From the NCBI GenBank assembly GCA_028673005.1, contig CM054113.1, positions 69,545,850 to 69,609,849 on the forward strand: 64,000 nucleotides of DNA, in the 5' to 3' direction. The DNA comes from Tanypteryx hageni (taxonomy: Eukaryota; Arthropoda; Insecta; Odonata; Petaluridae). Below, piece by piece: positions 33,568 to 45,885 of this stretch. Position 1 is the stretch's first letter. Every line of letters begins with the position of its first letter. Both the position numbers and the translations under genes were made by a program. The notes below the pieces were generated by a model that made no database searches, was not told the DNA's origin, and saw nothing but the letters and a program-made list of their open reading frames with translations.

Positions 33568-34010
33568 TAATTTCTCATATACGAAGTATACATCACGGCA
33601 TCGCGAAAAAAATTCTGCTTCGAGATTGTGTCCTATAAAGTGTTTTTTTTTACAATTCCGTCGGTTTGTGGTGTGTCAATTTTTGGCATCTCTGGGAAAT
33701 AAATGGTCGAACAGATTCCGAAGAGTTCTCGTGTTTGTATAGGGTATCCTCCGGAATGAAAAAAGATTTTCGAAATGAATCATATTGCGGAACAATGATG
33801 AGCAGTTTATATCTGGAGACTTTCACAAAATTTCGATTAACTCAAAGATGGCTGGAAGTATTTTAACTAAAATTTACCCCGTCATAGAGAATGCCATCAT
33901 AAAAAAGATGATATTAGCCATATGGCTCAAAATATAACTGTACATAGCGTCCAGTGACTATAATATATCGCGTTCTTTACCCGGATACTGCCTAGCTGTC
34001 CCCACAATAA
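33568..34010. repeat. Dispersed repeat P, copy 1 (palindrome-headed)
   Basis: Begins with ATTTCTCATATACGAAGTAT, then CGCGAAAAAAATTCTGCTTC. Further on it has CTTTCACAAAATTTCGATTA, ATTTACCCCGTCATAGAGAATG and ATAGCGTCCAGTGAC. Each matches in order a block in 39820-40290, so both are diverged copies of one element ~450 bp or longer. No protein frame. Confidence 0.7.
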
Positions 34011-34985
34011 TGAAATCAGTGACGTTGGCTAGAAGCCTGAGTATGAGAAGATTTGAGTACCGACGTCTGTTTTTTATTAGTTGATTTCTTTCAGAATTGC
34101 TCGCGATGCCAATATTTGGGTTAATTTTGGATATGAGATCGATGTTTTTTAATCTCTATACAGCTTCGTTCTCAATCCCACTCCGTCAACCAGTGAGCCA
34201 TTTGAATGCAGAGATTGAGAGATTGATATCCCGCTTTACCCCGAGGAGAAAACCGAATAATCATAGTAAGATTTGTAAAAAAGAGGGCTTGTATAATGTA
34301 GGTATACATTTTTCATTTTGAGATTGTGAGGTAATGTTTAAAACGATAAAAATATGTCGGTGAAATGTTTTTTGTTTGAAATGGTATATTTTACTCAGTG
34401 TAATCAAAATAATCTGCTCGTTCGAGAGATGGTTTGATTAGCTCATCGTGTTGCTGCACATGTGCTTTTTGTTAGCGAAAAAGTCCACATTTTTGCTAAT
34501 GTTCCATTGTTTTATTATTTCTTTTTAACGCCGCTAAACACTACACACATAACTGAAGATATGTTAATATGACTAACTATATTAAATGTGATGCGTTAAA
34601 GAAAACTTTTGCATTTCAGAAATTTATCAATATTTTGTGAGAATTAGCTATTTTCTTATCACAATTAGACATGAATGTAAATAATTTTTCAACTTCTTAA
34701 AGAAGTTTGTTCTTCGTAGGAGTATGAAGGATGCAAGTCAGTCAATTAACATTTTTAAATTCACTTCTTGTTAATGCAATATGTACCCGAGGAAGATTTT
34801 TTTTAGCTTTACAATGTTCTCATTCCTAAGAAAAATTTCAAAAAATATTTGATTAAAAAAATGATCGCATGAAAAGAGCTGCTACGGCGTAAATTCGGTT
34901 TCATGGAGACACAAACTGGAGCGCACGATTTTGGCGTCCCGGTCTTTCTCCTTACGTGAACGTGCGTGCACTCTGAACAGCCAGT
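34011..34985. other. Unassigned AT-rich DNA
   Basis: No gene recognised and no repeat ends seen. Confidence 0.4.
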
Positions 34986-36425
34986 AGGACTGAAAACTTG
35001 AATCTCAGAAAGGAGAGGAGGGAGAGATAGAGTGCGAGTATTGAGAGGCGAAGAAGAAATGCTTAAAATAGGTAGAACAAATAAGGAAGAGATCGAGAGG
35101 CAAATAAGAAGTGTCGACAAGTATAGAATAGAAGAGAGATCGAGAAAGAGATTAATGAGAATGCTGCACCAAAACCGTGAAAACTCTAATCTCAAGGAAA
35201 GCCAGAAAAAATTTAGTTGTACAACTTAGCGAATGTGGATTCGAACTTTTATAATATTTTTCTCGACTCTTCAAAAATACAATTTACAGACTATGGAACT
35301 ATACAAGAAAAGCTTAAGAGTGAAATAGAAAAAAATGGAGACTAGGAAGAAAAGGGTTAGTTATATTTGTATATCGGAATTTATACGAGGTTATATAACG
35401 TTTCTTTTGCGAATTAATTTTTCGTCATTGTCATCGTTTTATTCAAAATTACGATGAATTTTAAGATTCCCTAAAATTGTTCCTAGTCGTTTTTTGACGC
35501 CAAACGTTAATATTACGGAGTGTTCAAAAAGTCAATGGGCATTAGACTATTTAAATTGTTCGCGATGAATACATGCCTCACACGCGAGCAAAGTGCACAA
35601 AGACTTTTTTTAACGCCCTGTTTAAGACGGAATTATGTTCGGATAACTGACGTTTTGGATAATTGACATCCGGATAATCGAAGTTCTACCGTAGATATAT
35701 ATGGAGAGAGAGAGAGAGAGGTAGGTAGGTTCGTAGGCGTATGCGGAAGAGAGGAATGGATGGAGTGCAAAGGTGACAATTTGCCGCGTGGGATCCCCGG
35801 CAAACTCTGAGAGGGATGGGGGAGAGCAGTGAAGGTAGGAAGAGACAGGGTGGGCGTCAAAGAGTTGGGAGAGGTTGGGATGGGTAAGAGAGGAATCTCG
35901 GGAGTGCAAGGAGTGTCTTGGAGGAGGAGGAGGCGGGGTTATAAGGTGCATGCTCTCTCTTCTTGTCCTCTCCTCTTTATACCAACCCTTTCCACTCGAG
36001 ATGGAGAGTGGGAGGAGTGGGTTGGGCGAAGAGAAAAGTATAAGGTAACGGGGATGCAGAAAAGAAGGGAGGAAAGGGAGGCTCGAAGAGAAGGGAAAGG
36101 GAGATGGCCTTTTGGATGTGGAGGAGTATGAGTGGAAGGGGAAGTTTTTAGCGGGTTGAATGGAAGGGATGTACTCATGACAGGGTGCAGCGGTGGGATG
36201 ACTCGACGTAGGTGGAGAGAGATAGGAAAAATAAAGAGAGAAATAAAGAAAGAACCAAAAAAAGAGAGAAAGGAAAGAGACGAAAGAAGAGAAAAAGGTG
36301 GAATAGGTGGAGTCGTAATGACTGGGTGAGGGAGAATGCTCAGAGACGAAGTTTTGGATAGGAATCAAATCAAGCGGAAGGGTTTCAAGGATTGAGATAG
36401 AAAAGGAGGGCGATTGGATGCGACA
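34986..36425. repeat. Long purine-rich (GA) domain
   Basis: GA-biased on the plus strand at 34995-35220 and again at 35700-36425, with a (GA)9-like run at 35702-35720 and an AT-rich gap between. A 292-codon minus-strand frame (35622-36500) is almost entirely Ser/Pro/Leu/Phe because it reads a CT-rich strand, so I do not accept it as a gene. Confidence 0.75.
35632..35691. mobile_element. Right end of a pogo/Tigger-like element
   Basis: Three staggered repeats, GGATAACTGACG, GGATAATTGACA and GGATAATCGAAG, run into TTCTACCG|TA. On the minus strand this reads TA|CGGTAGAACTTCGATTATCC, matching the pogo/Tigger terminus and its TA target. The left end is not found. Confidence 0.6.
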
Positions 36426-36597
36426 AAGCAGGGAAAGAATATAACAAGGTGCAGCAAAATTTTTTTCAAAGACGTGAGCGCTGCGATGGCTTAGTTTCAA
36501 CGGCTGTTTCGAAGACGAACAAATGCATATATAATTATCGGACTTTCTCCACCATTAACCACGTATTATTCGTTTTTAATAAAAAGAAATGTATGCT

Positions 36598-36599
<2 letters not shown>

Positions 36600-36643
<44 letters not shown>
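36600..36643. repeat. (TA)n microsatellite
   Basis: About 44 nt of pure TA. Confidence 0.97.
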
Positions 36644-36646
<3 letters not shown>

Positions 36647-37435
36647 GAAAACTATTTCTTTGTGAAACTAGTATTCGCGAGCATAATTTTTTTTAATTTT
36701 TGGAGAACGTAATAAAATTAAAGAGCACCATCATGCTCGCGAGCAGCAGATTGCAAAACTCGAGACTTCAAGAAAGAAATAATGAAAATAGATATCGGGA
36801 ATAAGAGTTCTAAAAACGGCTAAAAGTCTTGCTGATATTAAACATAACTTGGATAACCACAAAACGGTTGGGAAAAAAGAAATGCGCATTTCGGCTACAA
36901 AGCAGCCGCACCTATAATCTATAGTGGTGATTAGCTGATCGTTTCTTGTTAGGGTTATAGCTGGATGTGATAGTGATAAATGAACTAGAATTAAAAAAAA
37001 GAAAATGAGACCCAGTGATATATTTAACAGCAATAATGTTGAATGTGTGAGAAATCCGAACAAACTTGATTTATATAACATAAAAGGAATGGGAAGGGTA
37101 GGTTATAAGAAGGTCCATTGCTGGTATCGGCCACTTCCTCACCTCGTACATCGTGGGAATGCTTCAGCAGTTCGAATCAGAAGTTTTCTAGAGAATCCTT
37201 TCGAATTATACAAAAGAAGATCAAGGATGTATAAATATTTTTTAGCGTTAATACCTCAACATACAAGGTTTTATGACCATAATTTTAATTAAGAAAATAT
37301 GGTGTTATTTGCGTTAAATTTTAAGATCAAGTTTTCATCATGACTTAACGGGCCGCATACGGCTCGTGGACAGTAGTTTTGTCGTCCCTTGGAGATTATA
37401 AGAACGAAGAAAAATAACAAGAAGAGATCTTGTTA
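36644..37435. other. Unassigned DNA
   Basis: Frames of 95-116 codons are present on both strands without a recognised family. GGGCCGCATACGGCTCGTGG at about 37351 resembles strings near some hAT ends, but no partner was found. Confidence 0.35.
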
Positions 37436-37870
37436 CTCGGCAGCTTAAAGGGAGGGTTAGTTACAAAACAGGAAAGGAGGTTATTTTTGGACCGGGGGAC
37501 AAAGATGTCAAGACGAAACACGGACATAGCAAAAGAAAGAAAACTATGTGACGATGGGTAGAAGTTGAGAGAGTAGCAGACATTGATATTAGGTAAACGA
37601 GAGGAAAACGTTCAGAGATGAAGCGTAGAATGGGCAAGGAGTAAGATGAGAGAGATGACATAAGGCTGCCAAAAAGATCCGAGAAAGAGAGGAGAGACTG
37701 TGTCCAAGTTCTACGACCTCTGGATGGAACCTGGAGAAGAGGAGGGGAGGGAGGGAGAGAGAGAGAGAGGGTTAGGAGGGAGGAATGGAGACTTGAGTGG
37801 GGGTCGTGCAGTAATGCTGGAGATAGGTCCATATGTCGTAATGTTGTGAGGCTTAGAGCGCTCCACATAT
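37436..37870. repeat. Purine-rich (GA) tract
   Basis: GA-rich with GGGAGGGAGAGAGAGAGAGA near 37747. The antisense Ser/Leu-rich 135-codon frame is a composition artefact. Confidence 0.75.
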
Positions 37871-38990
37871 TGGTATTTTATGGTCTAAAATGAAAGACGT
37901 TTTGATGACTGCGGAAGAAGAGCGAAAGTTTACTTCACGTCGCTCCGCCAACGGAAAATTAAAAAAAACGTCTGGAAGTTTAAGTGCTATGACGAGCTGA
38001 TCTAAAACTGAAGCGTTTTACGTCAGAGCAAGGACGTTTTAGGAGCCACGGGTTAATGCGTCTTTGGCTGCACGCTTAATATTGCGCATCAAAACAACGG
38101 CTAATTTATACGTCTGCCCTCTGATGTCAAATACTCGGGGAACGTGTAATTTAATTTGGAGAGCGAAGGTTAACGGTAATGCCTAAACTGTGCCAATAGA
38201 GAGAGGCGGACCCAATATGCTCATATGTTTATTGATGATTATTTTGTTAGTAAAATATATTAACGAAAGGAAGTAAATAAAAGGGAATAAATATGTATGC
38301 TGTATACGTATTCTCTCTGTTATATCGGTGTTATCATAGCTTCTTTTTGACTTATGTTTTTTGAAGCTTATGGATGTTGATTATTGGAATAAAATATTCT
38401 AACATTGGGAAATGAGTAAATATGAGAGATTAAATAAAATCATATCACACCAACGTGAATTTCAGAATGCATAATAAGAGTGGGTATCCTCCGGATAATC
38501 GATATGTCATGATATTTCCATCAGCATGTAATCGCGACCAAAGAATTCGAACTCATGAAACAGAAAAATTGCTGCACACTGTCCTTTCGTTAAGCGGAAA
38601 CGTTTGTCCTTATATATTTAGGCTTATAATATGTTCTCGTTGAATAAAATTAGAGAATTGTCACGTGTAAGAAAGCTGACATATTTAAAAGTTTTAGATA
38701 TCATAAATATAAAAGCACTAACGAAGGAATCCTATTAACACTTTCGGCCGTTGTTTTACCGAAAAGTGAAGTATATTGCTTGCGGATGAATTAATGAAAA
38801 CATATCATTGGTTAAACTTCAGATTCAGCTCATGCACGGTTTCTATCCTCTCTTGCAGCTAGAACACATGCACATTTATCTGCAGTGAAAAATCTCGAGA
38901 ATTTTTACCGCGGGAACTATTAGTTTCTCATTTCTCCATGTGTTTTCTCTCTGAGGAGTCGCTGAGGGGACGCAGCGATGGGGTTTATTT
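37871..38990. other. Unassigned DNA
   Basis: No supported gene or repeat. The longest frame is about 62 codons. Confidence 0.4.
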
Positions 38991-39592
38991 GCAAATTGAG
39001 TCGCATTAAGGAAGAAGAAGACTTTCCCCTCCGTCTCATCTTTTCCCCCTTCCATGCTTAAGCTCGTTGTCGGCTAACGCGTGCCTCACTACTCCCCCCG
39101 CCAAATCCACTCTCTCTCCCTCCCTCTCTATCCCATTCCATTCGCCCTCGAACTCCTTATGCCTTTCCCAAAGACGGAATCGAGACTTCCAAAAAGATGG
39201 CTCGAATAAAAGAAGAACGAAAGTGAAACCGTTCCGAAACAAACGAACGGAATTTCTTATGCGCCTCTCCTTTCTCTCTCTTTCTATTCTCCTCTCTCTC
39301 CCTCGTTTCTTTCTCCGAGAGCCGACCGAATTGAAACGACGCAAAAATAACTTTCGGATGAAAAACCGCTCCTGACCTAAATGGAGCAAAAAAAGCTACG
39401 GGTGGAATGGGGGATTGGGAGAGGCGAGCTTTGAGGATCCTCTCAAGGGTTTGCGAATTTGGCAATGGTCATGTATGGTTCGAGAGCTCCTTTCGTTTGG
39501 TCCCTTATCCGTCTCCTTCGCTAACCTCACTCCTCCCCCGTCTTCCCCTCATCATTCGCCCTCTGCGCGCGCGCACACACTCAATTTTCTCT

Positions 39593-39631
<39 letters not shown>

Positions 39632-39800
39632 GCCGGGAGATTTCCAAGAACACTTCTGTGCTCAATATTTTAAAGGAGAGAGGATTCTGCACGAATACGT
39701 TAAACTTCCCTTTTATCACCCGTTCTTTCTTCGATATGTTATTCGTTGTTCTCCCTCGTTATTTTCTCTCCCTTCACTCTTTCTTAGATGCCGTTGCTTT
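38991..39800. repeat. Pyrimidine-rich tract with (CT)n
   Basis: C/T-rich with CTCTCTCCCTCCCTCTCT near 39111 and a (CT)16-like run at about 39597-39628, next to a short CGCGCGCGCACACAC stretch at 39565. A GC-richer patch lies between. The overlapping 100-200-codon frames are not credible proteins. Confidence 0.75.
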
Positions 39801-39819
39801 GCCAGCCTATTTCCTCCAT

Positions 39820-40290
39820 TTTTACTTTCTCATATACGTGGTATATAGAGAAGGTATTGTAATCGCGAAAAATATTCGACTTCGAGGTTTCGACGGAAAT
39901 ACACGTTTTAGGTATCCTCGAGTACAAAACAGTGGTTTTCGTCGTGCCGCCTGTCTGTGCTCGACCCTAGAGCCTAGACGGTTCAACGAAATCAAATTCG
40001 TATTTAGGCATATAGAATAGAAATTACTCAGAGATTCACGATATTGAACAACAATAAAGGATAGTTTTATTATTGCTGATCTTCACAAAATGTCGATTTT
40101 GATTAAAATTCACTCCGTTATAGAGCTTGTAATCGTAAACAATACAACAAGCCATATTTCTAAAAAAATAACAATATAGCGTCCAACGACATTCTATTAT
40201 ATAGATTTTTACTCCAAGCTCTCCCTAGTTCTCTCAACAATATTCGTTCAGCAATAATGCTTCAGCGCCTATGTGTCTTCGCCAGTCTGC
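39820..40290. repeat. Dispersed repeat P, copy 2 (palindrome-headed)
   Basis: Starts TTTACTTTCTCATATAC-GTG-GTATATAGAGAAGGTA, an imperfect palindrome. It continues with AATCGCGAAAAATATTCGAC, then CTTCACAAAATGTCGATTTT, CACTCCGTTATAGAGCTTG and ATAGCGTCCAACGAC. These match 33568-34010 block by block. Confidence 0.75.
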
Positions 40291-41880
40291 AAATACTTGA
40301 TATTTATGTGTGGTATAACTATTTTTCAAGTTTAATTTCCTCATAATTCACATAATATATTAATACCATTAACGTGCAGAAGAAATTTTTCGCGGTTTTG
40401 TTGTTTTTGTAGAAGCACGAGTTCCTTCCAATCAGGAAAGTGTAGTGAGACCAGATGCATACGTAGTATATGAGGCAGTTAGTGCAATGTATATTGTACC
40501 GATTGTTTTTCGCCTCTCTCTCGTTTTCTCTTTCATTTCTTCCTCATAGTGATTTCTTCCCCACTTTCCATCTCATTACTTTCCCATTTCTTTTCCTATT
40601 TCTCCTTCTAGCTGCCTCTATCTCCTCTCTTTGTTGTCTTTTTCTGTTTCTTTGTCGTATGTTCCGGCTGTCCAGCTGGTGCATGGCGGTCCAAGGAAGG
40701 ATTTTGTGCGGCCAGCATGGATTCGTATTGGAATTTTTTTGTTTAGTCCACTTTCGTTTAAAAATTTATGCTGTTATCCGAAATACAAATGTCTCGCTCA
40801 AAATAAGTAGTTCTGGCCTTTAAATGGCGGTGACATTATTTACCTAAATATTTAACGTTGGCATTCTCTTCTCTATATTATTTCGTGCAGATGTGCTAAA
40901 TCACATAAAGGGGCGTAGATATATGCATATTCTGGTAAATGGGAACATTCGTCCTAAATGCTCACATTTAAGGTACCTATGATAATTTACGTATTTTGTT
41001 TCTTCTTTTTTGTATGTGCTTTTCGGACGTATTTCTTCCATTCGTGTTTGTGTTCTTGTACTCTTTCTTGTTACTGCAAATGATAAAGGCGTTAAAATAT
41101 TTCATTTTTAGTATTGCAGTCCGCAGGTGCATGCCTATGATAAATGTGACCCTCTTAGTTGCAATTTGACGTTCCTTCTGAGTTTTTTCGTTGTCATAGG
41201 TTGCTTTCTTTCCCCTATCTTCTGTTTCATATCCGTTTATCTTTCTCTACTCACACTATTCTATATCCCGCTCTTTCCTTTGCCTCATCTCTTTCTCCAT
41301 CTATCACTATAATTTTTCGTGCTTTCTTTATCAATATAATTCTGTTTTTCTGACAGTTTATTTCTCTTCCTCTTGGAAAATATTCCGCTCTCTTTCTTCC
41401 TTGTTACCTGTAAAAAAGATTTTCGAGAGTTTTCGAAACAAAGTTGATTTTTTATGTGGTTTTCATGGAAGTTTGGTCGTTCGCTCCGAGCATCTATCTA
41501 CTCAAGAGATTCTCAAAGTTTTAGTATTATTTCTTAGTTCTAGAACCTCCAAGAAGTATTAAGCCCTACAAACACCCCTGAAGTATTTTCTCTTGGTATA
41601 ACCGAGTTCGAAATTGTTTTATATTGAAGAATAGTCCCCAAGAAGTTCTCTGGGACTTCTATGTCCTATCATTTTTTATATTTGTTAAATTGAGACCGGA
41701 CATGCAACTTGTTAGTTGATTTCATGATTGTTTGGCTCGCAAGTTGGATCACTTATTAAAACTTACGAACTTGTTTTATTGTTCGATTTTAATTGATGTG
41801 CTGTTTTCATTTTGACGTTGCTTGTACTGCCATAATAATTGTTTTGCAAAACAAAAGTCAACTGTCACAGATTCGCATTG
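40291..41880. other. Unassigned DNA with T/C-rich patches
   Basis: Pyrimidine-rich patches at about 40505-40650 and 41165-41400 give Ser/Phe/Leu-rich frames (61-117 codons) that I regard as composition artefacts. No gene is recognised. Confidence 0.4.
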
Positions 41881-41885
41881 GAATA

Positions 41886-41899
41886 CACACACACACACA

Positions 41900-41950
<51 letters not shown>

Positions 41951-41962
41951 GAGAGAGAGAGA
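41886..41962. repeat. Compound microsatellite (CA)n(TA)n(GA)n
   Basis: About 10 CA units, then about 23 TA units, then GTA and a short GA run. Confidence 0.97.
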
Positions 41963-43596
41963 GTCACACTAACATACATATAATACCACATAAACACAAA
42001 AGGTTTCATTGCTAGCGTTCTAGATTTTTAATGTGCTTCACATAAAACAAACTCTTAAATTAGAAGCATACCATCCCTCTACGCCATATTCTATTTAAAG
42101 TATTGCTGTCGAAAGAGCAGTTTCCCGACAATGCGACATTTTTATTGGCCATTTGAACCATTTCTCGACTAATGGGAGCTAAAAATTTTTAGCGGACGCC
42201 CTTGAATCCGATCGGAGTAATTTTCCTGCCAGCGTCATCCGAGAGCAGCGTCTCTTTTGGCCTTGACCTATTAAAAAAAGAGACGTTTAGTTTTGCTTCT
42301 TCTTCGTAATACCTCGTTCCTCTCGGAACAAAAAAATGTTTATATTACCCCTTTGAAATTGCTGGATCGCAGACCAACGAAACGCACGCCTCGTTCGGGA
42401 ATGGGATGTAAATCGTTCGATTTGAACGAGCGAATATCAGGAGCATTTATTTTGCGACGGAATGAGAACGTAATCCAGAATTCAGGCGATGCTCGATTCA
42501 AATGCTCCTCGGGCTCGGCGCGGATTTCGTTAAAAAAAGAGAGAGAGAAAATATCTCCGGGCGCTGACCGAGGAAGAATTCAAAATTCAACGCAGGGTGA
42601 AGAGAAAGAGGTATTAACTAAAAGTGCCCCCTTGAGTAACGACCCACGCGACAAGAGTGAAAAAATACGCATTTCATGGGTGCGTTGAACTCATTTAAAA
42701 TTCTTCGGATGGTCGATGTTATTACTGGAACAAAAACCTTTATTTTAGCGCCGCATGAATTTTTCATTTGTTATGCATTAGGTAGCGTATAAGGAGGCCG
42801 CATCTTTATTTCCTTTTTGCATAATTGGCGCAAGATGTTTTTAATCTCACTGCGAGAGAGTTTTCTGATGCATCATGTCACTTGCACAAATGCATGGTTA
42901 TTTGTACACGCTTACGGAATTTCAGCTTCATATACGTTCCGGTGTTTCTGTAAAAAAATAACACGGCGGTAATAATCGTCTTTAATATGGTATTGGAAAA
43001 GTATTTATTATTTTTATTTTTGTGTTATAAAGGATGTGTTACGGATAGGCCAATGGCCAGATGGTAACTGTCATAGCAGCAAAAAATTACAAGTTATAAA
43101 ATATAACAGGAAGTGCTCGAGTTGGGAAAAGTTAACTACCGGAACGCTGATGTCAAATCATTGTCATTGTTAAAGAGAAAAGAAGAAATAATAGGTGGGA
43201 CGTTAAAGACCTAGTGAGCATATATGGGTTGAGAGCATTTAATATTTTATACACTCAAGTATTCTTCATTTTGTGGCTCTTTAGCACTATAACAAGTTTT
43301 GACTCGTTCCACCAAGTCGGCAAATATATTTACCACGAATATAGTTGATCGTACAGGAGGCATAAGGGTGAGAGAGATCGGATTGGCGTCACATCTACTC
43401 CAACTCCGGTGCCAACGAACATTATTTTTGTAAAACGACAATGATATTAATTACTGAATTTGATCTTGTTCTTTTCGATTTATTTTTAAAACATTTTAAA
43501 TAATTTTTTAACAACCGAAACGGTGTTCTGGTGCGTTCCGGTCCAATTCAAGCCCTGATTACAGGAATTACAATTTTCTTGCAGGAATTACAAATA
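41963..43596. other. Unassigned DNA with a GC-richer islet
   Basis: 42130-42700 is CpG-richer and holds a 131-codon plus-strand frame (42293-42688) that is Arg/Ser/Lys-rich. I do not recognise it, and there is no second line of evidence such as splice context or homology. The rest is AT-rich and featureless. Confidence 0.35.
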
Positions 43597-44434
43597 CCGT
43601 ATATACTGGTGTATAGTTCGAGTTTACAAAATTTTTGTGCAAAAAATTGGGAGTCGAACTATACGAGTAATACTTTTGAGGGTTAAAAATCTCGGATCTA
43701 AAAAATTATCTTTTTAAAAATATCATAATAAAAATCAAGATATTTTTTGGTCACCCACCTCGCTGACTTAACTTCCATGATATAGCTCCAAAACTTCCTA
43801 TTTACCTTTAATTTTATCGATTTTCATGAGAACTATGTTGTGTTTTTCATTTTTTTCTTTTTCGAAGACTTATTTATATACCTGACCTGTATTATCTCGA
43901 AATTCTGATTTTATTGCGACCCAGTAGTATTTTTCATTATTTTTTTATACGTTCTGTGGTGGGTTATAGTGCATTTTAACCAAAATTCGTAATGTAACCA
44001 TTATACTGACCTTTTGTCGTCGTAATGTTGTTACGTGAATACTGAAGCCTGTCTCATATTCACCGATTGTTTTCTTGATTTCTATGCATATCTTTCTTGC
44101 GTCTTATAACAACAGATGAGTTGGAATGAATTATATTTTATATTTTTCTTCTCAAGATCGTACAATAGGTTTACGATGTTTACAGTTTATTATTTGTAAA
44201 GTATTATTATGATACTAAAAGCTGTTGAAAACCAAGATCGTTCTATATACCTCAATTGTGAGCTTCGAGATATCGAAACGAAAAATGTCGACCCTGACGG
44301 AAATCTTGGGTAAAAGAGTAAGTAAAAAGCTAGGGTCGAATTATACTCGAGATATATGAAAAAATCTAATTTTTTCGCCGAGAAATCGGAGGTCGAACTA
44401 TACACGGAATCGAACTATACACGAGTATATACGG
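43597..44434. mobile_element. 838-bp inverted-repeat element with TA target (Tc1/mariner-like)
   Basis: The left end is CCGTATATACTGGTGTATAG followed by TTCGA. The right end on the opposite strand is CCGTATATACTCGTGTATAG then TTCGA. This is a 25-bp terminal inverted repeat with one mismatch. Both sides are bordered by TA (43595-43596 and 44435-44436), the target of the Tc1/mariner superfamily. A GTCGAACTATAC(ACG) motif recurs near both ends: once at about 43652 and at least three times at 44333-44420, in forms that vary slightly. No transposase frame (longest 71 codons), so it is a non-autonomous element. The superfamily call rests on the TA target only. Confidence 0.82.
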
Positions 44435-44436
44435 TA

Positions 44437-45215
44437 TGTATTACGGAAATTTCGTGATTTGGCAAATTTACACAAATATTGTCTAATGATATTTTTGCGA
44501 GCTCAAATCAAGTTTTTAGTATATTACGGAAGCACTTCACATTCGATGGGAGCTTAATCGATACATGAATTTACCTATGTTATACACACAGACAAGTCAT
44601 AAGAAAATCCATACACTCACAAATTTGGATTTAGACGTTTGCCATACAAGATAAATAAGGCACAATTAGCGGAGAAAGCTATATTTAATCTTTTATAAAG
44701 CGTAATTGACCTCATCAATTTACTTCAGTTTATCTCCGAGTAAAAGAATACCACGCCGAGCCTGACTTGGCTGAATAATTCGGAGAGATATGGTCGTCGT
44801 TAGAGAGAAGGAATATTCCCTCGAGCCCGTTGCAATGCCCAGTGAAGCGTTGGGCGTGAATCTTTTGGAGCGTTTGTGTAATTGATGCGGGGAAAGAAAA
44901 GGGGATGGGTTTTGAAACCTCCCAAGAACATACCGATTATCGCGTTCCTCAACCAAGCCGTTGTATGCCGTCCACCCGCGTTTTGAAGAGCTAATTGCCG
45001 CGTATCGTAACTAATAACTATGAAAACGTATAAACACGTTTGCGGAGAGACGATTCGCCACGCCCGATATGAATGATGCATTAAATGCTCTCTCCGTCTT
45101 GATTATATCACGGGGCGATGCGCGCCCGTCTTCTTTTGTTTTATTTTTTATATTTTTTAGAATCTTTTTAGCGTTGGTGTGAGATGTATGCGACGTCTTC
45201 GGACTTCTTCCACCG
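44437..45215. other. Unassigned DNA
   Basis: GC-richer from about 44740 to 45215. Frames of 71-93 codons on the minus strand overlap in three phases and match nothing known. Confidence 0.35.
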
Positions 45216-45600
45216 CGAGAGGGCAAGGCAGGGCAAGAGAGAATACCAAAGATGAGAGAGAGAGGGGGGAGGGTTTTATCGGCATAGGGATGGGGGAATC
45301 GAGAGGGGAGGATACTATTGTGAAGGTCGAGTTCAAATGGATAATGCTTTCCTTAACACGAAATTTCCAAGGCTTCGAAAGTTCTGGAGATTCCTTCCTT
45401 GCCGCTCGTGGGAAGTGGAGGGAGGGGAGGAAGAATGGGAATAAGGGAGGGAAAGGAGGAACGGGGAGGAGAAATAATAGAGGAGAAGGAAGACGAGGAA
45501 TTGGGGGGGGGAGAGGATAAGCATGAAAGGAAAGGGGAAAAGATGACGGTTTCGGTCGGAAGGAAATTTAAAAGGAACTAATTGGAATAAATTTTCGAAT
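45216..45600. repeat. Purine-rich (GA) tract
   Basis: Plus-strand GA bias with a GAGAGAGAGGGGGGAGGG-like run at about 45256 and a G9 run near 45504. Confidence 0.75.
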
Positions 45601-45885
45601 CCGGGAGCCTATTCCGGACATTCGGATATTGAGAGTGATCGATATACACGTGGTGCGCAAAAAAGAAAATCTGGCGAACATTAACAAAGGAAAGAAAAAT
45701 ATAATTTAACTTGATTGTATAAAGCAACTTTACAGGTCAAGTAATGCTTGTTAACACCTTTATTATGCATTGGACAAATAAATACCGTAGTTACATATAT
45801 ACATGATGCAGGGTAAAATAATTTAAGTTATTATTTTTTTAACGTACCGTTTATTTCATATTCAGTTAAGCGAGAGTTTAGTTGG
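45601..45885. other. Unassigned AT-rich spacer
   Basis: Nothing recognisable lies between the two purine tracts. Confidence 0.4.

Noticed and set aside
35518..35560. Mariner-like tip (GTGTTCAAAAAGTCAATGG)
   Set aside because: Only a loose resemblance, with no inverted partner found.
35622..36500. 292-codon minus-strand open frame
   Set aside because: Almost wholly Ser/Pro/Leu/Phe/His because it reads the CT-rich strand of a GA tract. Its end runs into pogo-like repeat sequence. No domain is visible.
42293..42688. 131-codon Arg/Ser/Lys-rich frame
   Set aside because: No domain, no repeat partner and no supporting context. Could be chance in a GC-richer patch.
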